DNA of 64,000 bases, from positions 124,001 to 188,000 of the forward strand of contig JABSSW010000057.1 of the NCBI GenBank assembly GCA_018902385.1, given 5' to 3'. A model generated the notes under the pieces. It was given only the letters and a program-made list of their open reading frames with translations. It was not told the DNA's origin and did no database searches. Numbering within the stretch: the stretch's first letter is position 1; each line of letters opens with the position of its first letter. Shown piece after piece: positions 54,857 through 64,000 of this stretch. This DNA is from Physcia stellaris. Lineage: Eukaryota > Ascomycota > Lecanoromycetes > Caliciales > Physciaceae. The translations under genes and the position numbers were made by a program.

Positions 54857-56251
54857 ATTGCAAGATATCAGTCTGGAGATGATAAGCTAATTTGAATGCA
54901 GCTTGCTCGTTGGTAAAACCATCAAAAATATAGATCGAGGTGTGAGGAATAAGACTTGCGTGACGCCTATCGTGTTCAGGGCCGCTCTCATAGAAGAATC
55001 AGGGTAAGCGGTCTGGCGCTTAGCAGTGACTCCCATTCGTGAATCTAGCAATCGCAGCTTTTCTTGATATCCAATGAGATTTTCACTCTCAGTTTGCTGT
55101 GCCATCGCGGCCCGTCGCTAGGTATGGTTGCACAGCATGAACTTCTGCAAGTCGCTACTTCGAGAGTGTTGCTTTATGCCCCTCGTTCCAACATCCCTAT
55201 TGGGATTGTATCATTACTGCGCTTTGCAGTCGAGAAGGCTACCGGAGAAAGCTATATCGCACTGTCAGCAGAATGGATGAACTATATCAAATAACCTGGA
55301 GCCCACGTCGTGGTTGAACAAGGTCTGTAGCTTTCAAAAAAAAATTCTGCTGCTAGATGACTCAGGGAGTTTGTGGGGATGCCCGATCTCAGGTGACCAC
55401 CATCACATGCTTCATGTGTGAAGGCTCCACGTAGTGATAGTTTCACCACCAAATTTTACATGAGTCATTCACTCTGTCTAAATGCGCTGTTTTACAAGTG
55501 ATCGTTTACCGAACTACTCGTTAGAAGCAATGCCTTGTGTGGATTCATTAAACCCTTACTGGGAAGAGGGATACTCATCTCTGCTAGATTGATGCAGGGA
55601 CTACCTTGTAGAATCAAAACGTCTGTTACGTTCTCCAGACGCGAGGTCAGCTACCGGTAGACTTGACTTTAATCAGACGTCGAAAGGAAACCCTCCTCAA
55701 CCTAGCGTAACAAGAATCGTAAATTCTCGCATTGCTAAATTTACTTTCGATCACTATCGTAGTGAAGCGAGGAGGCTATGGCTGGGTCGCAGCTCTTTAT
55801 TCAACAAATCAGAAGGATGATGAAACAGAAACTGGTGATTCATATCGTGAATACTGCAGTAATGAATAGAGTATTAGTGACGGCGACCCCAAGACGATGG
55901 TGAACATTTGGAAGCACGGCAATATATAAGAAGCCAAGTCCGCTTCAAATGGCCACAACGCTTGGTTTAGAGACCCGTCACCTATAAATTTTCCTAAAAC
56001 TTGCATCATTAGAGTTTGGGTCGAGTCTGGCGACAAGTGACTAATTAGATACTTTGAGTGATAAGGGAAAGGTGTGTTATTCACGTTGCAATTACCTTCT
56101 CCCTACATACTTCAGCCAGGTGTTCCTAATACATGAAGGGCAATCAAGCTAGGAGCTCACATACCTTGAGTGGCATTGAAACAACGACATCAATATGTCT
56201 CTTGCACCATCAGTTTGAAGTTGGAAGGAACCCCATCCATCTACCGGGATA
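54857..56251. other. Intergenic, no supported gene
   Basis: About 1.4 kb between divergent genes. A 72-residue minus-strand frame (54887-55105), 31 bp upstream of the DUF4238 start, could be an upstream frame but has no domain. Nothing else is recognised. Confidence 0.35.
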
Positions 56252-57013
56252 ATGCTGCGACAACCACAACGACAACGACGCAGACCCCGGAGGCCACCAC
56301 CTATTGAGCCACTTTATATAACTTTCGTCACCTTTTCCATTTACGAACCTATACGGGTTGAACATCCCAGGCTAGAGCTTATCGACTGTTCCGGACTCCC
56401 AGTTCCGCCATCGAGGTTGTGCGATCGATTTACAGGTCTGGATCCCGAAATACAAGATGCTTTTTTCTCTTCTGACCCCTGGAGCCAAGGAGAGTCCAAA
56501 AGCATGGAGGAGTTCCGCTACGTACGTGGGCTTCTGAAAAGGAGAATTCGTAGGTGGAGGTTCCGGGAGGAAGGTCATTTCCTCGTTGTACCGGTAGCTT
56601 GTACCGCGGGGATACATCGGAGTGTCTCCATGGCGGAAGAGCTCGCATACGAGGTCAATTTCTGGCGGTCAAAGAATATCCGTCTGAGTGTCCAAGTCGA
56701 GCATACCAAGCTTTGGCGGTCTGTTCGTTTAGTTGCAGAGGAGGCAGCAAGAGCGCTCTATGAGTATAATAAAGGAAGAGCGCGATATGAGGATCTGCGA
56801 TATGAGGATCATCGATATGAGGATCCGCGATATAAGGATCTACGATATGAGGATTATCGATATGAGGATCGGCGATATAAGGATCTACGATATGAGGAGT
56901 ATATGGCAAGAGTGCGTTTTGAGGATCTTTGCAGACAGGTCACTCCTGGAGGCGATGGTATTATTAGGAGAAAGTACAATCGAGGCTGTGTGCGGAATAT
57001 AGTATCGAAATAG
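56252..57013 (+). CDS. RapZ C-terminal-domain-like protein (paralogue 1), 253 aa
   Basis: Single exon from ATG 56252. After a basic Pro-rich start (RQPQRQRRRPRRPPP), landmarks of the RapZ C-terminal domain appear: LELIDCSGLPVPP, RFTGLDPEIQDAFF, VVPVACTAGIHRSVSMAEELA (family -GCTGG-HRSV--AE-L) and VQVEHTKLW (family V-V-HRD). Bacterial RapZ binds the GlmZ sRNA through this fold. The fungal substrate is unknown; the kinase-like N-terminal half of RapZ is absent. Residues 178-217 are eight RYED-type pentapeptides. A paralogue follows 306 bp downstream on the same strand. Confidence 0.7.
   Translation: MLRQPQRQRRRPRRPPPIEPLYITFVTFSIYEPIRVEHPRLELIDCSGLPVPPSRLCDRFTGLDPEIQDAFFSSDPWSQGESKSMEEFRYVRGLLKRRIRRWRFREEGHFLVVPVACTAGIHRSVSMAEELAYEVNFWRSKNIRLSVQVEHTKLWRSVRLVAEEAARALYEYNKGRARYEDLRYEDHRYEDPRYKDLRYEDYRYEDRRYKDLRYEEYMARVRFEDLCRQVTPGGDGIIRRKYNRGCVRNIVSK
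56783..56902 (+). repeat. Eight 15-nt in-frame repeats (RYEDx)
   Basis: Eight tandem copies of cgatatgaggatNNN encode RYED/RYKD/RYEE pentapeptides inside paralogue 1. Fifteen-nt units preserve frame when copy number changes. Confidence 0.95.
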
Positions 57014-57319
57014 GTTTATTTTGATAGACGCTCGACCTAATATGACACAACTCTTCAAGATTGGTCGAGTCATGGGACTATGTGCCATTTAGTTGACTGC
57101 TAGACAGTCAGCTTGAATGACGACATGAAAGGAAATCACCCAGATCTGTAACCTTTCTTTTTTTGCGTTTAACGGAGCTTGCAAACGCATGAGTTGATGA
57201 TACCCGCAGGCAAAACAAGCTACGGGCGCAGATATCTTAACCGGTTTTGCTTCTCCAACGATAATACCTCTTACTCCACGTAGTGAAGATCGAAACATCC
57301 AGATCTACACAGTCGCACG
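57014..57319. other. Spacer between RapZ-like paralogues
   Basis: 306 bp; should contain the 3' UTR of paralogue 1 and the promoter of paralogue 2. Nothing else is seen. Confidence 0.4.
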
Positions 57320-57871
57320 ATGCGACCACCTATACTCCGGCTGCGTATCATCACTTTCCCGAAAGATCGTCCACCACAAACTAGATTCCCCATGCTACCG
57401 CTCGTCGACTGCTCCATGTTACGACCTCCGCCGCCACCCATCTGCGACGAATTCACCGGTCTGAGCCCTGAAGTGCGCGAGTACTTCTTTTCCGAGCCCG
57501 AGAATCTGGCGCGGTTCGATGAAGCGTTTTTCGAATTGAAAGATGCAATTCGTCACTGGGACTTCGCGGATGGCAGAACCCTTATTGTCCCGGTGGCTTG
57601 CAAGGCAGGGATGCACCGGAGTGTCGCCATGGCGGAGAAGCTCGCAAAAAAGATCAGTCTTTGGAGAGCAGCTCCTTTTGAATTAGAGATCCATGTCGAG
57701 CATCGTACTCTTTGGCGATTTGTTGTACACCAGAGGGACTATTGCCAAGAGAACCGGGTGCGTTATCAAAACCTCAGGAGAAGAGTCCTTACAGACGACA
57801 GAATATTGGTAAAGGAGGACAACATACTTCGAAGGACTTTCGTGCAAGGCTCTGCCGTCAGCATGATTTAG
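57320..57871 (+). CDS. RapZ C-terminal-domain-like protein (paralogue 2), 183 aa
   Basis: Single exon from ATG 57320. It aligns with paralogue 1 over most of its length: LPLVDCSMLRPPPPPICDEFTG, LSPEVREYFFSE, LIVPVACKAGMHRSVAMAEKLA and IHVEHRTLW. The signature Cys, Gly, His-Arg-Ser and the second His (EH-TLW) are shared by both proteins. It lacks the RYED repeat, so that insertion is private to paralogue 1. It is shorter than bacterial RapZ and holds only the C-terminal module. Confidence 0.7.
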   Translation: MRPPILRLRIITFPKDRPPQTRFPMLPLVDCSMLRPPPPPICDEFTGLSPEVREYFFSEPENLARFDEAFFELKDAIRHWDFADGRTLIVPVACKAGMHRSVAMAEKLAKKISLWRAAPFELEIHVEHRTLWRFVVHQRDYCQENRVRYQNLRRRVLTDDRILVKEDNILRRTFVQGSAVSMI

Positions 57872-59704
57872 TGGACTTCCGACATTTGTCTAGACGTTCA
57901 AGGCAATGATAGAATGAGGTAGAGCGGAGGATGGCGGGAGAGGCGATCCTTGATAGGCGTCGGCTGGTCCCAACTCCAGAGAATGTGATTAGTATGCATA
58001 TTATGCTGTTCTCAACAAGTTCATGCCAGTCGATACTTATATAAGGCCGCTCTTTCGTCAATCGATGTCTGAGTGGAGATGTCTTACAAAGGGTTCTAAC
58101 TGCTATTCAGATGGGCCAAGCCGATTGATCTCCCATTCGAGCGATTCTCGATTTCAAAATGCATGCGACTCCTTGGCGTTTTCTTTTTTCACAATCTCTT
58201 CAACGTTCAGTTTTCAATTCTGTAACATTCAACAGCGATGTTTTCGAACTGTTCAAAAAGCAATGACAGTTGCTTTGTGATCATATGCGATCACAACGAT
58301 GTAACACAATATCTCATAACTCGATTTTCGATCGCGATGCTCAAATTCGCATCAATCTGTAGGGGCACAGCCTACTATTTTACAGTGGGTCAGGCTCCGT
58401 CAACATCGAGAAATATCCTGAAAACCTTTCGGCGATCTAGGTCATCCGACTGCTTATCTTTATCATATCTAAGGCCACTACAAGATACTGGTCGGACAAT
58501 ATCGAGGAGTCACGTGAGCGGATACTATATCAAGCGTCACATATTTGAAATTCTACCCCGAGCCTCACCGACGGCATATGGACATGGACAACCCTTGTCT
58601 TGGACGGCGAACCACAAGGAGCTCAAGTGTGCGAAGCTGCCAAGATCGATGTCTTCACTCTTGCAGGCGAGGGTACTAGCATTGCGGGAGTCATCTGATC
58701 TGGCTCAACCATTTCCGTGCTAAGCTTGTTGGGTAAAGAATTACTAGCATCCTTATTCGATTGTTATCACAAGGGTATGTGCCGATGATGAGGCTATTCC
58801 AGTCGTTGTGGCTGTAAGATATACTCGTACAATCGGCAGCCTCTGTGTTAGCAGCTATGGGGGTCGTCCTTGCAGTATGATGCCATCATTATAGCAGATA
58901 ACTCTGCTTTATAAGCTGGTGCCTCATGTACATCCCAGCAAGATCTTGACCACAGCTCTTACCGACAGTCCATCGGCTCAGCAAAATCCAGATCTGTCCT
59001 GTTGGCTCAACGAGGATAATTTTCCAGGGTTTGTTCGATTTGTTGTGTTCGCAAACGGAATTAGCGCCATCAAGAACGCGTTGGGGGTGGAGTCCGGAAG
59101 GCCCAACCTGGGTCGATGAATGGACGCATGCCCCAGCTCTCATAATCAGTTGTCTGGACGATTCATCAGGAAATGCGAGGTTACAAAGCTCAACGATCAA
59201 AACACAGGTCTGATATCTTGTGAAGAATTGAATCGTCTACATCTCCCTAGACCGGTCCGGGGGCATAATCGTAGGGGACGCTCATAATACGAGTAAAACC
59301 TACAGCAGTCGACATAGGTGCCTTCCCCAAGTTATGTGCCCCCTCAAGATTGTGTACCCCCCGGGAAGTCAACAAAGCTAAAATCGAATTGTTCAACTGA
59401 CGTGAATCATCCCCGAATATTCTTTTCGTGTTATATTTAAATACCATTGTCATCATCCTCACCCCCTTCACATCATCCTCCATCAATAGCGCCACTCTCA
59501 TCCTTGCACTACACTTAGAATTGATTTAGATTCTTACTGCTGACATTGAAATCACATCGTTGATACAGGTTGTTCCTAGTAAGTCTATCATGTTACATAC
59601 CTGCCATGTTAGCAGAACAGGTCTTGACAGCGGCCATCTAAAAATCGGGATACTGATAGCGGTTTCTTCACAGCTCTACCAACGAATCATCTACAGCAAT
59701 ATCT
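57872..59704. other. Intergenic with a possible eroded coding remnant
   Basis: About 1.8 kb. Near 58585-58730 one plus-strand frame reads smoothly (GEPQGAQVCEAAKIDVF, LAGEGTSIAGVI, then a stop, then SVLSLLGKELLASLF), suggesting a broken gene of unknown type. The rest shows nothing. Confidence 0.35.
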
Positions 59705-60747
59705 ATGGCTTCACAAAGCACTAAAGCCACTTCGAATGAGGCTTCAAAACACTACGTAATCGACCCTGACCAATATCCTATTTCCACTCTTTCTATGACA
59801 TACAGAGTACAGCAGCTCCAATGTGAGCCCTACATCGACTTTGAGGACGACAACAACGCAAAGCTTACCGTTCCGAATGCATCTCAGCCTCAGGCCCACT
59901 ATCTGACTGCCAGCAATGTGGGGAAAGACGATGAAAGGTACATAGAGAGTGAATGGCTGGTGCACGATCGGTGTCAGCGCATTGCTCGTAGGTTTCTTCT
60001 TCGCCGGAAGCGAAAGCAGACATCCACTGATGATATTCAGATGACCTACTTCGTCTTTGCCGGAAGACTCTCCACTGGCCGAATGCTCCTCCTTTTCAAC
60101 ATAACGGTGATCTCTGTGTCTGGTTGGCCAAACACCAGGCATCGCCAAACCCTGATGGCTCTGTGCGTTATCTTTATAAGGCGAAAGTATTCTACGTGGA
60201 AGGGGACAAGATAAGGACAGTCAGACAAGACGGATGGCCGACCGGATCGCAGGCCCTCGACGCGCTGGCCAGGGACATCCGCCTCAAGATCTATATGCTT
60301 GGGGTTGATCATTTGCGATTTCTCACCCTGGCGAACGGCTTTCTGGATCGTCCTATAAGCCACACTGAGGCGGACTTTGATGTTGCAGGAAGGCCGATCA
60401 TCTTACCTCGTCCATCGGATTTCACATTGGGCCATAGTCAAAGGCATCTGGCTTTCAGTCAAGGCCAGTCTTGGTATCCGGTTGCTGGGTTGCCGGCTTC
60501 TCAGGCCAAGTGGATGGTTCAATCAGAAAAGAATCAGCGTCCAATAGCCCCCTTGGGATGTCTACTACTCTATAGGGCTCATTCAATTAGATGTAAGTAG
60601 AAAACATCGATTTGAGGCATTCAATTTCGGTTAAGGCGGATGAAATTCAAAGCTTGTCCGATAGCTTGTGGGATGAACATAGCCAGAATACTCTGCTAAT
60701 ATGTAGGTGCTGTGGTGACCTTGTCAAGGTGGATAGAATATCTTTGA
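59705..60747 (+). CDS. Orphan protein, about 291 aa, three exons
   Basis: Exons 59705-59987, 60041-60592 and 60707-60747. Introns of 53 nt (GTAGGT, CTGATG branch) and 114 nt (GTAAGT, GCTAAT branch) fit in phase. If the last intron is retained, the frame simply ends at 60600. The N-terminal ~60 residues are polar; the remainder looks globular (e.g. LCVWLAKHQASPNPDG, YLYKAKVFYVEGDKIRTVRQDGWP, DIRLKIYMLGVDHLRFLTLANGF). Cys/His/Trp content is unremarkable. No signal peptide or membrane segment. No family is recognised. Confidence 0.6.
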
Positions 60748-62000
60748 TCGTTCAGACAATGACGGTTTGGTAATGTGTAATTAATTCTCCATGTTCTATC
60801 CTCGTTGATATGGTAAGTAGAATCCCTGCAGACAGTTGATGTCCTGTAGCCTTCTTCACACTCTCTATAGTCCTCAACCAGGACAAAAGCGGGATCCTCT
60901 CTGAAATGTTATTTCATCTTGTAAGTGCGAATTTGACGAAACCGCCATTCGCTACTGTGAACTGCCTCGGTCGCTGTGACTTTGGATGTCCAGGTCGCTT
61001 GGCACCTCCACAGTTCCTTATCGAATAACCATAGTAATCAAGAGGGGTGGGTGGACCTTTGTCGGCGAGGAAGAAGCGCTGTGGCAACAAAACTTGGATG
61101 ATGGTGTCCTGGGTGCTTACATTATGCAGGGATGGCACAACCATTTCTGGAAATGTTCGGACCTGTTGCTCGAGATCCATATATTGCGGACGTCCTCCCA
61201 CCCCTTTCAACAATCCATATGATGTTTTCCATTTTCCAATCCCGATTGTCGATCATCATTCCTCGGTCTTCACGATTCTCGGTTTTTTCAAAATTCCTCG
61301 TTTTGTGGACACCCTTTCCGGGGCGATCGTCTCATGTACACGTCAGCTCCATAATCTGGTCGTGCAGATTCGACGAATCAGCTGGCACTGCTACTACCCA
61401 GCAGAGCCTTTGATGGATGTTTTCTTGCATAGAGCATATGCGCTGACCAGGCTAACCACGAGAAGTCTCTATCCTATCGCCAGGTTATAATTGGTGACCT
61501 TTTTTATAGTCATCCGACCAGGGGAGGAATTTGGGGATGAAGTCTCTTTTGTGTAACACTCCTATGTCTCTTTCTAGGGTGTTATACATGTTTTCTACAG
61601 CTTGGAACCAGTTCAGGATGCTTGAATAGTATGATCGCCCGACACCAGGCCATGGGATACAGAAGCCTCGGAGGCATTGGCACGATGTCTTTTACTATCG
61701 AAGGAATAATTGGTTGCACGAGACGGTCTTAGAATCATCCCTACTTGGAGAGCAGCAACAAGCTATCCAGCCGCGGAATGGACTTCTCAGTCAGTGGATT
61801 TCGGAGTGGACTTCCGTCTACCTGGTAAAATCGATAAAGACCCGGGATGGTGATATCATCTTTCTACCATCAGTCTCTTTGATCAAGCTGCCTCGTTCGG
61901 GATTCTTCCGTTCCATCTGCTATTAATGTCATTATCTGACAGCCGTAAGTCCAGGCATCTCACGATCCACCTACAGGTACCTTACTCTCCTCTAATCGTT
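60748..62000. other. Intergenic before MFS gene, no supported gene
   Basis: About 1.25 kb. Frames at 60986-61222 (+), 60914-61213 (-) and 61714-61926 (+) have no clear protein features. An in-frame ATG at 61926 upstream of the MFS start could add 25 residues, but the family N-terminus begins at 62001. Confidence 0.35.
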
Positions 62001-64000
62001 ATGAAAGAACTCTTCCGAGACACAGTGATAGGACATTTCATCCGTTGGCTTACTCGAGGAAAATGGCTTCCCCACGCCGAAGACCTCGATCCCTCGCTTT
62101 GGCGCATGTACATCTCCCCCGAGAAATCATCCCAGTTCTCAAACATCGGTCCTCGGGGGTCTCTCAAGAAACCGAAGAACTTCAGTACAGATCATTCCTA
62201 CAACGTCACTCCTCAGAGCGAGAAGACCGAGCAGAGCCATTCTACCGGAGCCTGTGATGTTATGAGCAACGAAGCGGCACCTACGGCAGAAAACCCCAAA
62301 CTGTCTAATACTAGACAAATCAAGGGAGACGGACTTTTTAGCCGAGGAACATCAAAGGACGGAGACAGAGTACCACCCACAACCACCAAACCTTCACAAT
62401 CGGAAAGCCATGAGCAACGCTATGTTGGCGACGCGATTGGACAAGAAGGCATGGACGTCAGCATGAAAGAGGGTCAAGTGGATGGAGACCCACCACTCCA
62501 ATTGCAGTCATCGAAAAGCGAGGCTGCCTGGGACGACGTACAGCTGGAGGATGGGCGCGAAGGTGTGGCCCCTCAAGTTACGAAGGTGGATTCCACCAAG
62601 GATAGAGTCGTCAACGTGGTTGTCTGGTTTGGGCCTGACGATCCTGAAGTGAGTAAAATGGTTATCTGCATGCCCATGTGGTCGCAAAGCTAACGGTAAT
62701 GAATAGAATCCTGCCAACTGGTCGCACACCAAACGCGCCGTGGTCAGCGCCCAGATCTTTCTTCTGACCCTGTGTACCTACATCAGTACATCGATCTTTG
62801 CACCGGGCGCCACCAATGTGATGTCACACTTCGGGATCAGTTCGACCGTCGCGACCATGGGCACTTCAATCACTCTGTTGGGCTACGGTATCGGTGTCAT
62901 GTTCTGGTCGCCGTTGTCTGAGGCTATCCGTTTTGGCCGCAAGCCAATCTACATTGGAACTCTCTGCGTTTTCGTTGCTCTCCAGGTTCCTATCGTCTTG
63001 GCCAACAGCATAGGCATGCTTCTCGCATTCCGCTTCCTTAGTGGTATCTTCGGCGCACCCGTGTTGGCAATCGGTGGAGCCAGTATTAGCGACATGTATA
63101 CTGCTTCCGAGCGCGGCTATGCCATTGTCCTATGGGATGTTGTCTTCGCCGCCGCACCAGGTAGGTTTTGTATCTCGTATTGCAGCTTTACACTGAAACC
63201 GCATTAGTCCTGGGTCCTCTCATTGGTGGCTTCGCAGCGCAGCACAACGGCTGGCGCTGGACAATCTGGACAATGATGTGGCTATCAGGAGGCACCCTTG
63301 TCCTACTGCTTTTCCTCATGCCTGAGACCAATCCAGCCAATATCCTTTACCGTCGAAGTCGCCGGCTCAGAGTCCTCACCGGTAAGAAAACCTTAAGGTC
63401 CGAGCAAGAGGTACTGGGAGGACAAGTCAGCTGGCGCGAAACCGTGCACGGAATATTGATCCGACCGTTCGTCCTCGCCCTCACGGAGCCCATCCTGTTG
63501 GTGCTGAACACCTACATCGCCTTCCTCATCACGCTCCTTTTCTCCTCCCTGAGCTCCTTCCCCTTGGTATTCATGGATATCTACGGCTTTAACCTTGGTC
63601 AAAAAGGTCTCGCTTACTTAGGCCTCTTCCTCGGCGGCATCATCACGATCCCTCCAATGTTCCTCTACCTCCGCTGCCGCCAGGGACCGCAATTCAACGC
63701 CAACGGCGAGCTCACACCCGAAAAACGCCTGCCGCCGGCCATCGTCGGGTCTTTCCTTGTGCCTATCTCACTCCTCGTCTTCGGGTGGACCTCCCGAGTA
63801 GATATCCACTGGATTGTGCCCATCATCGGCTCCAGCTTTCTCGGCTCAGCATACGTATGCCTCTCCTACGCCATCCTAAACTACATCCCCGATACCTATC
63901 CCGAGAACAGCGCGTCCGCCTTCGCTGGCAACCAGTGTCTAGACTGTACTGCTGCGGCCGTCTTTCAGCTTTTTCTGACGCCGATGTTCGAGAACTTGGG
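62001..64000 (+). CDS. MFS drug:H+ antiporter (DHA1-type), 3' end outside window
   Basis: Exons 62001-62648, 62707-63160 and 63208 onward; introns of 58 and 47 nt keep phase. The start MKELFRDTVIGHFIRW is typical of the fungal DHA1 cycloheximide/benomyl-resistance group, followed by a ~200-residue hydrophilic, phosphorylatable cytoplasmic part. Membrane segments begin near KRAVVSAQIFLLTLCTY; motif A-like SPLSEAIRFGRKPIY lies between helices 2 and 3; FRFLSGIFGAPVLAIGGASISD and VLGPLIGGFAAQHNGWRW follow, then LVFMDIYGFNLGQKG and an SAFAGN helix near the edge. Proton-driven efflux of toxic compounds at the plasma membrane is expected; the substrate is unknown. About nine or ten of twelve helices are in view. 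Confidence 0.9.

Overview
The window looks like nuclear DNA of a filamentous ascomycete (Pezizomycotina, perhaps Leotiomycetes). Genes carry short introns (about 47-120 nt, a few near 200) with GT..AG ends and CTAAC/CTGAC-like branch sites. Recognisable single-copy fungal genes (SLD7-like, VPS55, PRE5, a CLPTM1-family gene, ELP5) sit next to lineage-specific genes and wrecked retroelements. All exon models were read by eye from splice signals, phase and protein continuity.

Layout. (1) 0.3-7.2 kb: four co-directional orphan genes for hydrophilic, mostly helical proteins. (2) 8-12.6 kb: a secreted orphan on the minus strand and a membrane-anchored pepsin-like (A1) protein whose first catalytic Asp is replaced. 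(3) 12.8-24.3 kb: an AT-rich block that resolves into three nested elements: a piggyBac-like DNA transposon with 41-bp terminal inverted repeats, split by a Ty1/copia element (minus strand, TSD TTGAT), itself split by a small LTR element with a C2H2 zinc-finger gene (TSD AATTT). (4) 24.5-36.5 kb: a housekeeping island: SLD7-like, VPS55 (-), proteasome alpha6 PRE5 (+), LOG-family hydrolase (-), CLPTM1-family (+), a possible tubby-like protein (-), ELP5 (-). (5) 36.5-44.5 kb: a full-length but inactivated Ty3/gypsy element (TSD TTTAG) whose 5' LTR begins 82 bp upstream of the ELP5 start codon. (6) 44.7-64 kb: accessory genes: IFI6-like secreted/membrane protein, CmcJ/AsaB-like oxidoreductase family member, a two-repeat orphan, a small secreted protein, a DUF4238 protein, two tandem RapZ-C-like paralogues, an orphan, and the start of an MFS drug transporter that runs off the window.

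The main discovery is the mutation signature in the two AT-rich blocks. Where the two gypsy LTRs differ, about 44 of 46 C-to-T/G-to-A transitions lie at CpC or CpT sites (GpG or ApG on the other strand), while CpA and CpG sites are almost all intact. This is RIP-like mutation with an apparent CpY preference, unlike the CpA preference of Neurospora RIP, and ordinary CpA-based RIP indices would miss it. The same LTR pair is a reciprocal mosaic: the left LTR is clean then mutated, the right is mutated then clean, with the switch at the same LTR position. That is what one crossover between a clean solo LTR and a mutated one-LTR circle would leave.
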